A program made the translations under genes and the position numbers. This document shows positions 5,062 to 7,039 of a stretch of DNA of 7,039 nucleotides, piece by piece. The notes under the pieces are model-generated. The model did not search any database. It saw only the letters and a program-made list of their open reading frames with translations, and was not told the origin of the DNA. Position 1 is the first letter of the stretch. Every line of letters starts with the position of its first letter. This DNA comes from Lachnospiraceae bacterium. GTDB taxonomy: Bacteria; Bacillota; Clostridia; Lachnospirales; Lachnospiraceae. The stretch spans positions 1 through 7,039 of the forward strand of contig JAFTXF010000162.1 of NCBI GenBank assembly GCA_017461685.1, in the 5' to 3' direction.

Positions 5062-6546
5062 ATGTCAGAGAAAAATATATTAGAAGAAAATATCGCAGAT
5101 AGCAAAATCACAGGGAGCACTATCGCAGAGAGCACTATCAAAGAGAGTGATATTACAGAGGAAAGCATGACGGTGGAGCAGGCCGTTGATTATGTGTATG
5201 CTTCTTATCTAAAGGCAGAACCGTATCTGGATTATGCCGCACCGGACTGCGAGAAGCGTAATCCGGGATTGTCTAAGGCCATTATCGCAAAAAGAGCGGG
5301 AATCCCTACAGCATTAGTTACAGGCAGTAAGGGCAAGGGCTCCGTGGCCAAAATGATTGCAGAGATTATGGGAGTCCATAGAAAAACGGGTCTAATGACA
5401 AGCCCTCATATTGTGACATTTCATGAACGATTTCAAATACAGGGGGAGCCTGTAAACGATGAAGCACTGAGCTTAGCCGTGATGCGTGTGAAGCCGGAAT
5501 TTGATGCCGTGGAGCGGAAGCTTTCCTGTAAAGAATACATCAGTCCAATGGGGATTCAGGCTGCCGTCGCACTGGAGCTTTTCCGAGCGGCAGATGTAGA
5601 ATTTCAAGTGCTGGAATGCGGTAAGGGCGCAGCCTTTGATGATGTCAATAATGTGCCGCATAAGTATGCAGTTATCAACCGTATCTTTCTGGAGCATACC
5701 AGAGAGTTGGGCAGTACTCTTTCAGAAATAGCAGAAAATAAAGCGGCCATTATGACAGGACAGGCAGTGTCCGGTCAGGCGGTGATGGAGCAGGGCCGGG
5801 ATTCAGGAGCAGAAGAGGACAAGTCAGCGGGGCAGATTATATTTACCGCTGAGCAGGCACCGGAGGTCATGGCTGTGTTAGAGCGGCATGCCCGTGAGAA
5901 AGGTTGTGAATTGCTCCGGTACGGCAAGGACTTTTGGTGTGAGAATATAGTATATACGGAGCAGGGGATGCATTTTGATGTGGTGACAGGGCGTAATCGA
6001 TATGAAGGCATACAAATTCCTTTGCTGGGCACTTATCAGGCCAAAAACTGCGCGTTGGCGCTGGCCCTTTGTGAAGAAGAGCTGGGCAGCCTTCAAATAG
6101 AGGCAGTAAAGGCAGCACTTAAGTGGCTGGAGTGGCCGGGAAGACTAGAAATTCTTTCTTCCAACCCACTGGTCTTATTAGACGCCTGCATTAACAGGAG
6201 CAGCTGTGAAAATGTATTGGAGGCGTTGGAGCAGTTAAAGCTTGAAAAGATAAATGTGATAATCGGTATTCCTATGGACAAGGATTATTTAGGCGTGGCG
6301 CAGGCCATGCAGTCCGTTGCCCACCGCATCATTTTAACAAAAAGCAGCAATCCCCATTACAGGTTCGGACAGGAACAGGTGCAGGTATTAAAAACAGCAG
6401 GATTAGAAGCGGATTGGGCAGAGAATATTGCAGAAGCTTTGAAGCGTGCCCGTTTTAAACAGCCGGATGTGCCGGTTTGCATTTTAGGGACTACATCTCT
6501 GATTTCAGATGTAAAAAAGCTGGCAAAGACCCCGGTGGCGTTGTAA
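5062..6546 (+). CDS. Divergent FolC-like Mur ligase family protein
   Basis: 494 residues from the ATG at 5062, 2 bases after the ATP-grasp stop; the nearest purine stretch, GGGAG, is 13 bases away, so coupling would be needed. A second possible start is the ATG at 5167 (Met36), with AGAGG 5 bases upstream, which would remove a repetitive leader. Mur ligase features: P-loop VTGSKGKGSVAKM (86-98), TSPHIVTFHERFQIQGEPVND (113-133), ECGKGAAFDDVNNV (185-198), LEHTRELGSTLSEIAENKAAI (210-230) with Lys227 as the likely carbamylated lysine, TYQAKNCALAL (324-334), WPGRLE (358-363) and GIPMDKDY (402-409). All resemble folylpolyglutamate synthase. The C-terminal motif usually written DGAHNP is DACINRSS here (374-381), so His and Pro are lost. 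Residues ~232-257 are a low-complexity insert (GQAVSGQAVM and following). An amide-forming ligase acting with the ATP-grasp enzyme is likely; folate synthesis is doubtful. Confidence 0.85.
   Translation: MSEKNILEENIADSKITGSTIAESTIKESDITEESMTVEQAVDYVYASYLKAEPYLDYAAPDCEKRNPGLSKAIIAKRAGIPTALVTGSKGKGSVAKMIAEIMGVHRKTGLMTSPHIVTFHERFQIQGEPVNDEALSLAVMRVKPEFDAVERKLSCKEYISPMGIQAAVALELFRAADVEFQVLECGKGAAFDDVNNVPHKYAVINRIFLEHTRELGSTLSEIAENKAAIMTGQAVSGQAVMEQGRDSGAEEDKSAGQIIFTAEQAPEVMAVLERHAREKGCELLRYGKDFWCENIVYTEQGMHFDVVTGRNRYEGIQIPLLGTYQAKNCALALALCEEELGSLQIEAVKAALKWLEWPGRLEILSSNPLVLLDACINRSSCENVLEALEQLKLEKINVIIGIPMDKDYLGVAQAMQSVAHRIILTKSSNPHYRFGQEQVQVLKTAGLEADWAENIAEALKRARFKQPDVPVCILGTTSLISDVKKLAKTPVAL
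5077..5166 (+). repeat. Six tandem 15-bp units coding pentapeptides at the Mur ligase N-terminus
   Basis: In frame, 5077-5166 divides exactly into six 15-base units: ILEEN, IADSK, ITGST, IAEST, IKESD, ITEES, followed at 5167 by MTVEQ. The pattern is Ile-x-acidic/Gly-Ser/Glu-x. At DNA level ATC(G/A)CAGAGAGCACT-like units recur, best between 5107-5121 and 5122-5136. The stretch is hydrophilic and lies before the conserved domain. It could be a translated flexible leader or an untranslated spacer if the ATG at 5167 is the real start. Confidence 0.8.
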
Positions 6547-6586
6547 AATTTGCATAATATGTGCGGAAAGAAGGTACAATGAGTTT

Positions 6587-6829
6587 ATGAAACGAAGTAT
6601 GGAATTTAAAATGGAGAGACAGGGATTATTGGAGGTAGGACAGGAGATTACCGTTACCGAAGGGGTACTTCCGAGTAACTATTATTACACCATCGACCCA
6701 TCCTTAGCCATGTCCGGCAATTATCCTTTCCGTGAAAGAATGCTGGCACGCAAAGGCGTGGTAACTGACATCAAGCACAATCCCAAAGGCTTTTACGTAA
6801 CCTGCGAATTCGAAGAATCGGAAAAATAG
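6587..6829 (+). CDS. Small conserved-looking hypothetical protein
   Basis: 80 residues ending in TAG, beginning 40 bases after the Mur ligase stop on the same strand, so probably the third operon gene. I do not recognise a named family. The sequence is mixed charged and hydrophobic (EVGQEITVTEGVLPSNYYY, SGNYPFRERMLARKGVVTDI, KGFYVTCEFEE), with alternating patterns that suggest a small, all-beta, SH3-like barrel; no signal peptide, membrane helix or cysteine pair. The start is uncertain: AGAAGG (6569-6574) is 12 bases before the ATG at 6587 but only 4 bases before an ATG at 6579, which opens a three-codon frame ending in TGA overlapping this start. In-frame ATGs at 6599 and 6611 are alternatives. 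Codon use looks normal for the neighbourhood, and the ordered sequence favours a real protein. Confidence 0.7.
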   Translation: MKRSMEFKMERQGLLEVGQEITVTEGVLPSNYYYTIDPSLAMSGNYPFRERMLARKGVVTDIKHNPKGFYVTCEFEESEK

Positions 6830-6851
6830 TTTTTTGAATATATTTTTTAAG

Positions 6852-7039
6852 CCTTCACATACTAAGGAAAACTCAGGAGTTAGCGAAACTCAGTGGCCGA
6901 CGGCGAAAGTGATATATGTTCCGGTAGAGGGGCCTTGAAAAGCGCCGGTCCTTAGCGAAGCAAGGTGATAACTGCAGTCTGAGCTTAGTACCGCTGCAGC
7001 TTTTCACGGAGTGGGAACGTCCCCGAGACGGAACATATA
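6852..7039. ncRNA. Candidate structured RNA or element end, probably continuing past the window
   Basis: This non-coding stretch is packed with nested complementary segments. TATATGTTCCG (6913-6923) and CGGAACATATA (7029-7039) form a perfect 11-bp outer stem that reaches the window edge. Within it lie GTGA (6965-6968) with TCAC (7004-7007), CTGCAG (6972-6977) with CTGCAG (6994-6999), CCTT (6950-6953) with AAGG (6962-6965, sharing one base with the GTGA stem), GGGA (7013-7016) with TCCC (7020-7023), and a possible long-range CGGTA (6922-6926) with TACCG (6989-6993). Upstream, GAGTT (6877-6881) pairs with AACTC (6887-6891). The loop sequence TTAGCGAA occurs twice (6880-6887, 6952-6959). No known RNA class was recognised. 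Strand is unresolved; A/G-rich loops slightly favour plus. It lacks the T-tract of a terminator. Confidence 0.45.

Noticed and set aside
6823..6851. Two T6 runs after the 80-residue gene, considered as an operon terminator
   Set aside because: No GC-rich stem precedes either run; only a weak A5/T5 pairing is possible.
6852..7039. Assignment of the structured tail to a group II intron, group I intron, RNase P, tmRNA or SRP RNA
   Set aside because: None of the hallmark sequences of these RNAs (for example a GTGYG intron start, or the SRP GGAAG loop region) could be found.

Overview
The window looks like a chromosomal segment of a spore-forming, low-to-mid GC Firmicute, most likely a clostridial gut bacterium of the Lachnospiraceae type. 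The reasons are the end of a spoVAD sporulation gene, AGGAGG-type ribosome binding sites, and typical clostridial families (DUF2935, AraC with a cupin sensor, ADP-ribosylglycohydrolase). No tRNA, rRNA, CRISPR array or transposase gene is visible.

Layout. (1) 1-278, + strand: the 3' end of spoVAD, whose 5' part lies outside the window. (2) 279-387: a convergent intergenic region with two inverted repeats, one of which is a good terminator for the next gene. (3) 388-2911, - strand: an AraC-family regulator followed by an ADP-ribosylglycohydrolase-family enzyme. They are separated by a striking 92-bp palindrome that contains the -10 element of the enzyme gene and would form a hairpin at the 5' end of its mRNA. 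(4) 2964-3060: the araC promoter, preceded by a 10-bp motif repeated three times in alternating orientation. (5) 3078-3989, - strand: an internally duplicated DUF2935 protein. (6) 4083-6829, + strand: a promoter followed by a RimK-like ATP-grasp ligase, a divergent FolC-like Mur ligase whose start lies 2 bases after the ligase stop, and a small 80-residue protein of unknown function. (7) 6830-7039: a non-coding tail full of nested inverted repeats, which looks like the beginning or body of a structured RNA or element end that may run past the window.

How the genes may work together. The AraC regulator is the obvious candidate to control itself and the glycohydrolase. The most interesting unit is the ATP-grasp plus Mur ligase pair. 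Both enzyme types form amide bonds through an acyl-phosphate, and the two folds are fused in cyanophycin synthetase. Here they are separate, co-transcribed proteins. The Mur ligase has lost the canonical FolC C-terminal motif, so the operon probably builds an amino-acid-conjugated small molecule or short peptide rather than polyglutamylated folate. The product cannot be read from the sequence.
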